Below are positions 1 to 5,145 of a stretch of 5,145 nt of DNA, in pieces; the first letter of the stretch is position 1; each line of letters begins with the position of its first letter. The notes beneath the pieces were generated by a model. The model did no database searches. It was not told where the DNA came from and saw nothing but the letters and a program-made list of their open reading frames with translations. The stretch spans positions 1-5,145 of the forward strand of contig CAIMEK010000768.1 of the NCBI GenBank assembly GCA_903839965.1, written 5' to 3'. Origin of the DNA: an uncultured Acetobacteraceae bacterium. GTDB lineage: Bacteria > Pseudomonadota > Alphaproteobacteria > Acetobacterales > Acetobacteraceae. A program made the position numbers and the translations under genes.

Positions 1-34
1 CAAGCAGTTGACCCTGTTCGGCGCTCTCGCTCAT
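1..34 (-). CDS. 5' end of an unidentified protein gene (runs off left edge)
   Basis: Only the first 11 codons are visible (MSESAEQGQLL), too few to identify a family. The start is supported by an ATG at 34-32 preceded by a purine-rich Shine-Dalgarno (AAAGGA, about 5 bases upstream) and by an uninterrupted frame to the window edge. The N-terminus is hydrophilic, so it shows no signal peptide. It has the same orientation as the molybdenum hydroxylase operon but lies about 200 bases beyond the last stop codon of that operon, so it may have its own promoter. It could still be read by transcription continuing from the operon, because no clear intrinsic terminator lies between. Confidence 0.5.
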   Translation of the reverse strand, partial: MSESAEQGQLL

Positions 35-65
35 GGTCGTCCTTTCGTCAGGTAATGCCGGCACG

Positions 66-89
66 GCTGCCCGGATCGAGCCAGGCAGC
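66..89. repeat. Stem-loop in the presumed leader of the left-edge gene
   Basis: GCTGCC at 66-71 pairs perfectly with GGCAGC at 84-89. After one C/A mismatch, GG at 73-74 pairs with CC at 81-82, leaving a six-base loop. The hairpin sits about 32-55 bases upstream of the ATG at 34, so it could be a 5' leader structure or an operator for that gene. It has no T-run on either side, so it is not a canonical terminator. In such GC-rich DNA a stem of this size can occur by chance. Confidence 0.35.
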
Positions 90-167
90 AACAAATCGAC
101 AGCGTAGACACTTCTTGTGCATTTGACCAGAAGGCGCTCCGGTGCTTTCCGCGGATTAGTCGTTTTT

Positions 168-214
168 GTCCGGATTCGAACGCCGATTTCCGCTACTCTT
201 GCGCTCCTCCGGAC
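168..214. repeat. 7-bp inverted repeat downstream of the nitroreductase-like gene
   Basis: GTCCGGA at 168-174 and TCCGGAC at 208-214 are perfect inverted copies separated by 33 bases. The repeat begins about 23 bases after the last stop codon of the operon (237). On the minus strand the second arm is followed by an A-run, not a T-run, so it does not look like an intrinsic terminator. It could help stabilise the 3' end of the mRNA, be a binding site, or be chance. Confidence 0.3.
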
Positions 215-236
215 GCAGCCCCGGCACCTTGCTCCT

Positions 237-884
237 TCAGGTTTTCGGGTAGCCGACGGTCTGCGCGCAGGTAATGATTTTCGTCGGCGCCAGCCGCAGC
301 GACTGCGCCAGGACGGCGCGGTCGAAGGAGGCCCGGAACACCGTGGCCAGCCCCTCGGAGGCGCAGAACAGGTAGACGTTCTGGCCGATGAAGCCGGTGT
401 CGGTGAAGGCCCAGAACCGCTTGTCGTCGCCGGCGGCGCCCTCCAGGCGGCTGCCGTCCGCGACGTAGACGAGGGTGAGCGGCGCATTGCCGACGAAGTC
501 CTGCACGCCGGTCTGGGCGCGCAGATCGTCGGCGACCACCTGCGTCAGCCGGTGCCGCCGCGGGTCGTAAAGCCAGACGCCGTCGGCGGCGGCGACATAG
601 ATCGCGCTCTCGATGGCATGTCGCCACGACGGCGCGGTGCGGTCGGAACTGGCGGGGCGGTTGATGCCGTAGGCCGACCACAGCAGGTTCGAGAGCAGCG
701 GGATCGGCACCGGGGTGTCGGCGAACTCGCGGGTGGAGCGGCGCGCCCAGAGCGCGTCGGCCAGCGGCTTGCCGCCGGATTTCCAGGGCGGCGGCAGGGC
801 GATCGTCGTCGGCTCGGCGGCGAGCGCGGGGGCGCCCAGCCCGGCGGCCAACGCGGCGAGACCGACGACACGGCGAGACATCAT
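237..884 (-). CDS. Exported nitroreductase/SagB-like flavoprotein
   Basis: This 215-residue protein looks like a member of the FMN-dependent nitroreductase superfamily, closest in style to SagB/ThcOx-type oxidoreductases. Residues 1-23 are an export signal: SRR at 3-5, a hydrophobic stretch, and a likely cleavage site after ALAA. The twin arginines suggest Tat export, which would suit a protein that folds around FMN in the cytoplasm. Family-like segments are RRSTREF at 48-54 (FMN phosphate-binding style), LLWSAYGIN at 67-75, GQNVYLFCASEGLATV at 167-182, and a C-terminal GYPK. A GTG at 893 would add three residues, but GAGGAG (898-893) lies 8 bases before the ATG at 884 and would abut the GTG, so 884 is preferred; the ATG at 881 is also possible. 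It is the fourth gene of the operon, 12 bases after the FAD subunit. The substrate is unknown; it may serve as redox partner of the hydroxylase. Confidence 0.8.
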   Translation of the reverse strand: MMSRRVVGLAALAAGLGAPALAAEPTTIALPPPWKSGGKPLADALWARRSTREFADTPVPIPLLSNLLWSAYGINRPASSDRTAPSWRHAIESAIYVAAADGVWLYDPRRHRLTQVVADDLRAQTGVQDFVGNAPLTLVYVADGSRLEGAAGDDKRFWAFTDTGFIGQNVYLFCASEGLATVFRASFDRAVLAQSLRLAPTKIITCAQTVGYPKT

Positions 885-892
885 GCGGATCA

Positions 893-898
893 CTCCTC
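893..898 (-). promoter_or_regulatory. Ribosome binding site deciding the start of the nitroreductase-like gene
   Basis: GAGGAG on the minus strand overlaps the TGA stop of the FAD subunit gene (899-897). It lies 8 bases before the ATG at 884, a normal distance, whereas it would directly abut the alternative GTG at 893. This supports 884 as the start and also suggests translational coupling to the upstream gene. Confidence 0.65.
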
Positions 899-1931
899 AA
901 CCCGGCCCGGCGGCGCGCAGCAGGGCGCGTCGCACCAGGGCGGCGAAAATCGGCTGCTTGTGGCGGTTGCCGGACAGCGGGGTGCAGGCTTCGAGCGCGG
1001 CCTGGCCGGCTTCGCGCGCCGCCGCCTCGTCGATCGCCTCACCGACCAGAAGATCCTCGGCGGCGCGGGCGCGGCGGGGCACCGGCGCGGCGGAACCCAG
1101 CACCACCGAGGCGGCGGCGCAGGTTCCGTCGACATCGTGTTGCAGCACCACCGCGACATCGGCGATCGGCCAGTCGAACGAGAGCTTGTCGGCCTCGCGC
1201 AGATGCGCCGAGCGCGTGCCGTCCGCGAGCGCGGGCAGCAGCACGGCGGTGAGCACCTCGCCGGGCCTGAGATCGTTCTCGCGCTGCACGTCGGTTTCCG
1301 GCGCCACCAGGAATTCGTCCAGCAGCGGGCGACGCAACTCGCCTTGGGCGTTGACCAGCTCGACGCGGGCGCCGAGCGCCACCAGGGCGGTGGCGGCGGT
1401 GGAGGCATGCACGACGGAGCAGACCTCGTTGGCGAAAATGGCGTGGTACTGGTTCTCGCCGTGCACGGCAAAGCACTTGCCGCCGCCCTTGCGCAGGCAA
1501 CGATGCGCCGCCGAACGGAAGTACCAGCAGCGCGGCCGCTGCAGCAGGTTGCCGCCGATTGTGGCGACATGGCGGATCTGCGGGCTCGCCGAACCGCCGG
1601 CCGCCTCGGCCAGCGCGGTGTAGCGGCGCAGCACGAGCGGGTTAGCTGCGACCTGCTCCAGCGTGGCGAGCGCGCCGATGCGCAGGCCGCCGGCCTCCTC
1701 GGCAATGGCGTCGAGGCCGGGGATGGCACGCAGGTTGACCAGGCGGCGCGGCGCCAGCAGGCGCTCCTTCATCAGGTCGAGCAGGTCGATGCCGCCGGCC
1801 TTCAGCACCACGGCTTGCCCGGGCGGGCCGTCCGGCGGGGCGAGCATGGCATCGGCGACATTGACGGCGCCGGCGCCGGCCGCTTCGGCCACGCTGCGGG
1901 CGCTGGTCCACTCGAAACGGTTCATGGCCAT
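897..1931 (-). CDS. Molybdenum hydroxylase FAD-binding subunit with [4Fe-4S] site (PaoB/YagS-like)
   Basis: This 344-residue protein is the medium, FAD-binding subunit of a xanthine-oxidase-family enzyme; it passes electrons from the iron-sulfur subunit to the final acceptor. FAD-contact motifs are KAGGIDLLDLMK at 44-55 and ATIGGNLLQR at 123-132. These are followed by a cysteine-rich segment with C135 (RCWYFR), C145 and C153, and then GENQYHAIF at 158-166. This is the pattern of subunits that carry an extra [4Fe-4S] cluster, as in PaoB and 4-hydroxybenzoyl-CoA reductase; C171 is the likely fourth ligand. The C-terminal CO-dehydrogenase flavoprotein domain spans roughly 190-340. No signal peptide is seen, so it probably travels with the Tat-borne Fe-S subunit. 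The ATG at 1931 overlaps the stop of the Mo subunit gene (TGATG) and has a GGAG 6 bases upstream, which fits better than the ATG at 1925. Confidence 0.93.
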   Translation of the reverse strand: MAMNRFEWTSARSVAEAAGAGAVNVADAMLAPPDGPPGQAVVLKAGGIDLLDLMKERLLAPRRLVNLRAIPGLDAIAEEAGGLRIGALATLEQVAANPLVLRRYTALAEAAGGSASPQIRHVATIGGNLLQRPRCWYFRSAAHRCLRKGGGKCFAVHGENQYHAIFANEVCSVVHASTAATALVALGARVELVNAQGELRRPLLDEFLVAPETDVQRENDLRPGEVLTAVLLPALADGTRSAHLREADKLSFDWPIADVAVVLQHDVDGTCAAASVVLGSAAPVPRRARAAEDLLVGEAIDEAAAREAGQAALEACTPLSGNRHKQPIFAALVRRALLRAAGPG

Positions 1932-4312
1932 CAGCCCCTCCCCGCACCCAGGGCCGCCAGGATGGCGGCACGGTTCATCGGCAGGGCGCGCAGGCGCACG
2001 CCGAGCGCGTTGCAGATCGCATTGGCGATGGCCGGTGCGGTGGCGATGCTCGCCGGCTCGGCGATGCCGTAGGCGTCGGTGGCGCTGAAGCCCTGGTAGT
2101 TCTCGATCAGCCGGACCTCGACCTCGGGCATCTCATGCGGTCCGGGCAGCTTGTACTGCTCCAGGTTGGCGTTGATGATGAGGCCGGTGGCGCGGTCGAA
2201 GACGCGCTCTTCCAGCAGGGCATAGCCGAGCCCCTGGATGATGCCGCCATGCACCTGGCTTTCGATCTGCGCCGGGTTGATCGGCCGGCCGCAATCGTGC
2301 ACGGCGACCACGCGCTCGACCCGTACCAGCCCGGTTTCGGTATCCACCGTGACGGCGGCGAATTGCACCCCGCCGATATCGGTAAGGGCGTTCGAGGCGT
2401 CGCGGGTGCGCAGGCGGAAACCGGGGTAGTCGTCGGACCGCGTGGCGAAGGCGACCAGCTGCTCGGTGCGCATGCCGGCCGCCGCCTCGCGGAAGCTCAG
2501 GCCACGCGCGGGGTTGGCACGCGAGACGATGCGGCCGTCGCGGGACTGCAGGTCGTCGAGGGGGGTGCCGAGCGCCGTGGCGGCCAACGCGAGCAACTGG
2601 CGGAACACCTGATGCGCGGCGTTGCGGGCCGGCGGGGTGATCGAGGCGGTGGTGCGGCTGCCGTAGGAGGGCGGTCCGGAGGGGAACTCGGTGTCGCCGA
2701 TGCGCACGGCGATGTCCTCGGCACGCAGGCCGAGTTCCTCGGCGACGACCTGGGCCAGCACCGTGCCGCAACCGGTGCCGATGTCCTGCACGCTGGACCG
2801 CACCTCGACCGAGCCATCGCGGAAAATGCGCACCTCGCAGGCCGAGTTGGTCTGCACGTAGGAGCCCCACTGCGACTGCGCCATGCCGAGGCCGGTGCGG
2901 ATGGGGCCGGCTTCGCTACCGGGCGGGTGGCGGCGGTTCCAGCCGATGCGGTCGGCACCGATGCGGCGTTCCTCGCGGCGCACCGGGCTGGGGTCGATGC
3001 GGTCACGCAGCGCCACGGGGTCGAGGCCGAGCTTGCCGGCCAACTCGTCGATGGCCTGCTCCAGCGCGAAGGCGCCGGGCACCGCGCCGGGCCCGCGCAT
3101 GGCGCTGCCGGGGCCGGCATTGATGAACACGTCGTGGTGCGACTGCTCGAAGTTCGGGCAGGTGTAGACCCGCTCGGCGACGCTGCCGACGCCGGCGCCG
3201 ATGGCGGTGCCGGCGCTGCCCCAGGACTGCAACGATATGGCGGCGAGCGTGCCGTCGCGGCGGGCGCCGATGCGCAGGCGCTGCAGGCTGGACGGACGGA
3301 AGCCGGAGTCGAGCTGCTCCTCGTGGCGCTCGAGCACCAGGCGCACCGGGGCGCCGGCGCGGCGGGACAGCTCCACGGCGGCGCGGCCGTAATAGCCGAG
3401 GGTGGACTTGGAGCCGAAACCGCCGCCGATGGCGTCGGCGATGACGCGGACGCGGCTGAGCGGGAGCGAGAAGGCCCGCGCCAGCTCCTCGCGGACGCCG
3501 GGGGTGTACTGGGTGGAGATGTAGACGGTGAGCCCGTCCTTGCGCCAGTCGGCGACGATGCCGTGCGGCTCCAGGCAGCAATGGGTCTGCACCTGGGTGC
3601 GGTATTCGCCCTCGACGACCACTTCCGCCGCCGCGAAGCCGGCCGCGACGTCGCCGCGGGCGGTTTTCGCCGGGCCACGCAGGTTGCCGTTGAGCGGCAG
3701 GGGGGCGGCGGGCTCGCCGGAACGGGACTGCACGTCGAGCGTTTGGAACACCACCGGCGCTGTCGGCGCGAGGGCGGCGTCGAGGTCGGTGACGAAGGGC
3801 AGAGGCTCGTAGTCGACCTTGATGAGGCGTACCGCTTCGTCGGCGGCGTGGGGGGTGACGGCGGCGACCGCGGCGATGGCGGCGCCGGCGAACAACGCAA
3901 CGGGCTGGACGGTGCGGCGGGTGGCCTCGACACCTTCCTCGGCGGAGGCCGAGGCGGTGCCGCCGGCGGCACCCGGCCCGAGGATGACCAGCACGGCCCG
4001 CACGCCGGGATGGCGCCCGGCGGCGGCGGCGTCGAGCGCACGGATGCGGGCGTGCGGCAGGGGCGAGCGCAGGAAGCGCGCGTGCAGCATGCCGGGCAGG
4101 GCGATGTCGGCGGTGTAGCGGACCGCGCCGGTGACCTTTTCGCGGCCGTTCCAGCGCGGGGCGGACTTGCCGACGACGCGGAGCGCGGCGTTGGGGGACA
4201 GGGCGGGGGCCTCGTCGGCGGGGATGGTGCGTTCGACCTCGGTCAGCGCCACGCCGGCGATGCCCTGGGGGAATTTTTCCTGCCGGGTGGGGGAGGCGGG
4301 ATCGCTGGGCAT
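1931..4312 (-). CDS. Molybdenum hydroxylase catalytic subunit, molybdopterin-binding (PaoC/YagR-like)
   Basis: This 793-residue protein is the large subunit that binds the molybdenum cofactor (a cytosine dinucleotide form in PaoC) and hydroxylates an aldehyde or heterocycle with water-derived oxygen. The aldehyde oxidase/xanthine dehydrogenase a/b-hammerhead domain begins near 46 (VGKSAPRWNGREKVTG). Cofactor-domain motifs follow: IGGGFGSK at 295-302, MRGPG at 405-409, QDIGTG at 509-514, GSRTTAS at 551-557, and GIAEPASIATAPAIANAI at 749-766. E752 in the last motif is the candidate catalytic base glutamate. Two positions differ from the commoner family form: G407 where RAPG is usual, and A751 where GxGE is usual. 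About 45 residues precede the first domain, longer than in E. coli PaoC. No signal peptide is present. The frame stays open to 5077, but the ATG at 4312 has a strong AGGAGG site and overlaps the previous stop, so it is the start. Substrate is not readable from sequence. Confidence 0.94.
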   Translation of the reverse strand: MPSDPASPTRQEKFPQGIAGVALTEVERTIPADEAPALSPNAALRVVGKSAPRWNGREKVTGAVRYTADIALPGMLHARFLRSPLPHARIRALDAAAAGRHPGVRAVLVILGPGAAGGTASASAEEGVEATRRTVQPVALFAGAAIAAVAAVTPHAADEAVRLIKVDYEPLPFVTDLDAALAPTAPVVFQTLDVQSRSGEPAAPLPLNGNLRGPAKTARGDVAAGFAAAEVVVEGEYRTQVQTHCCLEPHGIVADWRKDGLTVYISTQYTPGVREELARAFSLPLSRVRVIADAIGGGFGSKSTLGYYGRAAVELSRRAGAPVRLVLERHEEQLDSGFRPSSLQRLRIGARRDGTLAAISLQSWGSAGTAIGAGVGSVAERVYTCPNFEQSHHDVFINAGPGSAMRGPGAVPGAFALEQAIDELAGKLGLDPVALRDRIDPSPVRREERRIGADRIGWNRRHPPGSEAGPIRTGLGMAQSQWGSYVQTNSACEVRIFRDGSVEVRSSVQDIGTGCGTVLAQVVAEELGLRAEDIAVRIGDTEFPSGPPSYGSRTTASITPPARNAAHQVFRQLLALAATALGTPLDDLQSRDGRIVSRANPARGLSFREAAAGMRTEQLVAFATRSDDYPGFRLRTRDASNALTDIGGVQFAAVTVDTETGLVRVERVVAVHDCGRPINPAQIESQVHGGIIQGLGYALLEERVFDRATGLIINANLEQYKLPGPHEMPEVEVRLIENYQGFSATDAYGIAEPASIATAPAIANAICNALGVRLRALPMNRAAILAALGAGRG

Positions 4313-4941
4313 CAGCTCCTCCTGACCTGGGCGGCGGCGAGCACGGCCTCGGTGACGTGCGTGTAGGTGCCGCAGCGGCAGTAGTGGCCGCTGAGGGCAT
4401 GCTTGACGTCGTCGGCCGTGGGCTGGCGGTTGCGCTCCAGCAGGGCGGCGGCGCTGAGCGCCTGGCCGGGAGTGCAGAAGCCGCATTGCATGGCGTCGTG
4501 GGCGATGAAGGCGGCCTGCACGGGATGCAGGGCGTCCTTGCCGGCGAGGCCCTCGATGGTGGTGACGGCGCGGTCGCCGACATCGAGCGCGAGCAGGGAG
4601 CAGGAGGCCACCGGGGCGCCGTCGAGCAGCACGGTGCAGGCCGAGCAGGCGCCGCGGTCGCAGCCGATTTTGGTGCCGGTGAGGTCGAGCGGGCCGCGGA
4701 GGGCCTCGGCCAGCGTGGTGCGGGGCTCGACGGCGACGGTGCGGGCGGCGCCGTTGACGCGGAGCGTGAGGAAGACAGGGTCGGGGCCGAGGATGGGCGG
4801 CTCGGCGGCGGCGGCCTCGCCGGCGGTGGCGATGGCGGTTTCGAGCGCCGCGAGGCCGGCGGTGGCGGCGCTGGTTCCACGGAGGAACCCGCGCCGTGAC
4901 ATCCGGCCCAGGGCTCCCGGCGGGTTCTCGGAATGGCGCAT
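4312..4941 (-). CDS. Tat-exported [2Fe-2S] subunit of a molybdenum hydroxylase (PaoA/YagT-like)
   Basis: This 209-residue protein is the small electron-transfer subunit, relaying electrons from the molybdenum site to FAD. It has a Tat leader: SRRGFLR at 15-21, an Ala-rich hydrophobic stretch, and a likely cleavage around 44-47 (AAAAEPP). A plant-type ferredoxin fold follows with cluster ligands C94, C99, C102 and C114 in the GCDRGACSACTV context. The C-terminal four-helix domain holds the second cluster: C153 and C156 (QCGFCTPG), then C188 and C190 (YCRCGTY). All eight ligands are present, so it looks functional. The leader implies that the assembled complex works in the periplasm, as known for PaoABC. 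The ATG at 4941 has GAGGGG 9 bases upstream and is preferred over the ATG at 4902, which would put the protein start directly at MSRRGFL. It is the first gene of the operon. Confidence 0.94.
   Translation of the reverse strand: MRHSENPPGALGRMSRRGFLRGTSAATAGLAALETAIATAGEAAAAEPPILGPDPVFLTLRVNGAARTVAVEPRTTLAEALRGPLDLTGTKIGCDRGACSACTVLLDGAPVASCSLLALDVGDRAVTTIEGLAGKDALHPVQAAFIAHDAMQCGFCTPGQALSAAALLERNRQPTADDVKHALSGHYCRCGTYTHVTEAVLAAAQVRRS
4316..4323 (-). promoter_or_regulatory. Strong ribosome binding site fixing the start of the Mo subunit
   Basis: AGGAGGAG on the minus strand lies inside the last codons of the Fe-S gene; its AGGAGG core is 5 bases before the ATG at 4312. Because the reading frame is open for 255 more codons upstream, this site and the TGATG overlap are what decide the start. 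Confidence 0.75.
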
Positions 4942-4950
4942 GGCGGATCA

Positions 4951-4956
4951 CCCCTC
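4951..4956 (-). promoter_or_regulatory. Ribosome binding site of the Fe-S subunit gene
   Basis: GAGGGG on the minus strand is 9 bases before the ATG at 4941. The 14-base stretch 4956-4943 differs by a single base from 898-885, in front of the nitroreductase-like gene. Confidence 0.6.
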
Positions 4957-4996
4957 GGAATAGTCCTTCCCGTAGGGGGGATTGGCCTTGGGCGCG

Positions 4997-5010
4997 TTGA
5001 TGCAGGTCAA
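4997..5010. promoter_or_regulatory. FNR/FixK/Anr-type binding site
   Basis: The plus strand reads TTGATGCAGGTCAA, matching the TTGAY-N4-RTCAA pattern recognised by the CRP/FNR family oxygen, nitric-oxide or redox regulators (FNR, FixK, Anr, Dnr). Both TTGA/TCAA half-sites are intact with the correct spacing. Its centre is about 62 bases before the ATG at 4941. If bound in the usual activating position near -41.5, transcription would start around 4962, leaving a 20-base leader, and a weak -10-like TACGGG lies at 4974-4969. That geometry is consistent with activation under low oxygen, but the actual start site is not visible. Confidence 0.55.
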
Positions 5011-5118
5011 GAGGGCGGGCGGGCCGGGGCGTGAAAACCTTGTTATCGGGGGCGGGATTCGCGGCGAAACCAGGCACGGCCCGGGTTGCGGCGCGCTCCG
5101 ATGGGGCGTTAACGTTTT

Positions 5119-5140
5119 CGGTGCGGCACCAGTGCCGGCA
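5119..5140. repeat. Overlapping palindromes at the right edge
   Basis: GGTGC/GCACC around a single G (5120-5130) overlaps CGGCAC/GTGCCG around CA (5124-5137), giving alternating GTGC and GCAC half-sites. An 8-bp palindrome, CGTTAACG, lies next to it at 5107-5114. The cluster is about 165-200 bases before the Fe-S gene. It could be a regulator operator or the 3'-end hairpin of a gene beyond the window; there is no T-run after the stem. Confidence 0.35.
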
Positions 5141-5145
5141 GACCC

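Larger units (their letters stand above)
35..236. other. Intergenic region between the operon and the left-edge gene
   Basis: This 202-base stretch has no convincing gene. It is less GC-rich than its surroundings between about 90 and 190. It holds two inverted repeats (66-89 and 168-214), the 8-bp palindromes TGCCGGCA at 56-63 and TCCGCGGA at 148-155, and the Shine-Dalgarno of the left-edge gene. The A/T-richer patch at 90-130 is the likeliest place for that gene's promoter, but no good -35/-10 pair can be read there. No stem followed by a T-run, as an intrinsic terminator would need, is seen on the minus strand. Confidence 0.6.
4942..5145. other. Upstream control region of the operon
   Basis: About 200 bases to the window edge carry no convincing gene. 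From the operon outward it contains the Shine-Dalgarno (4951-4956), an FNR/FixK-type dyad (4997-5010) and a palindrome cluster (5107-5140). No strong sigma-70 -35/-10 pair is visible on the minus strand. TTGACC within the dyad (5010-5005) resembles a -35 box, but the hexamer 18 bases later (GCCAAT) is a poor -10. An activator-dependent promoter would fit that weakness. Confidence 0.6.

Noticed and set aside
168..190. TTCGAA core resembling a tRNA T-loop
   Set aside because: The flanking bases do not form a five-pair T-stem, and no acceptor or anticodon arm is found nearby.
156..236. Rho-independent terminator after the operon
   Set aside because: The inverted repeat 168-214 has a 33-base loop and is followed by A rather than T on the minus strand, so it does not fit an intrinsic terminator.
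117..2072. 651-codon open frame on the plus strand
   Set aside because: It lies antisense to the nitroreductase-like, FAD and Mo subunit genes, which all show clear family motifs. The translation is low-complexity, rich in G, A, R and Q, as expected for the shadow frame of high-GC genes.
4264..4282. A5/C5 runs near the start of the Mo subunit as a programmed frameshift site
   Set aside because: The frame through this point (QEKFPQG) continues without interruption into the full-length family domain, so no frameshift is needed.
2135..4366. 743-codon open frame on the plus strand
   Set aside because: It is antisense to the Mo subunit, with no recognisable domain and repetitive GAGG-type composition. 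Long antisense frames are normal at this GC content.
3003..4880. 625-codon minus-strand frame overlapping the Mo and Fe-S genes
   Set aside because: It is out of frame with both genes, and its Pro/Arg/Ala/Ser-rich translation has no domain.
4313..5077. 255-codon N-terminal extension of the Mo subunit
   Set aside because: The frame is open but its translation is Arg/Pro/His-rich and lies out of frame over the Fe-S gene. The ATG at 4312 has a strong ribosome site and a TGATG overlap.
5031..5145. Plus-strand frame starting GTG and open to the right edge
   Set aside because: There is no clear Shine-Dalgarno and no family resemblance in 38 codons. Chance open frames of this length are expected here.

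Overview
This is a GC-rich window (by eye close to 70%) from a bacterium. High GC, strong Shine-Dalgarno sites, an FNR/FixK-type box and an exported molybdenum enzyme suggest a proteobacterium, perhaps an alphaproteobacterium of the Acetobacteraceae/Rhodospirillales kind. The taxonomic guess is inference; no rRNA or tRNA gene is present to anchor it.

Almost all of the window is one tightly packed minus-strand operon, transcribed from about 4960 down to 237. Gene 1 (4941-4312) is a Tat-exported [2Fe-2S]x2 subunit. Gene 2 (4312-1931) is the large molybdopterin-binding catalytic subunit. Gene 3 (1931-897) is an FAD subunit that also carries a [4Fe-4S] cysteine set. Together they form a xanthine-oxidase-family molybdenum hydroxylase resembling the periplasmic aldehyde oxidoreductase PaoABC, but in the order Fe-S, Mo, FAD instead of Fe-S, FAD, Mo. 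Stop and start codons overlap as TGATG at both internal junctions, so the subunits are probably translationally coupled. Gene 4 (884-237) follows 12 bases later and encodes a small nitroreductase/SagB-like flavoprotein with its own N-terminal export signal.

The likely working model is that the three-subunit enzyme is assembled with its cofactors in the cytoplasm, carried through Tat on the leader of the Fe-S subunit, and oxidises an aldehyde or N-heterocycle in the periplasm. Electrons would run Mo, 2Fe-2S, (4Fe-4S), FAD. The exported flavoprotein may be an electron partner or act on a related substrate, but that part is inference.

The right flank (4942-5145) is non-coding and holds the presumed promoter, an FNR/FixK-type box at 4997-5010 and a cluster of palindromes at 5107-5140. 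The left flank (35-236) is non-coding apart from small inverted repeats. At 34-1 the first 11 codons of another minus-strand gene run off the edge. No mobile element, CRISPR array or RNA gene was seen.
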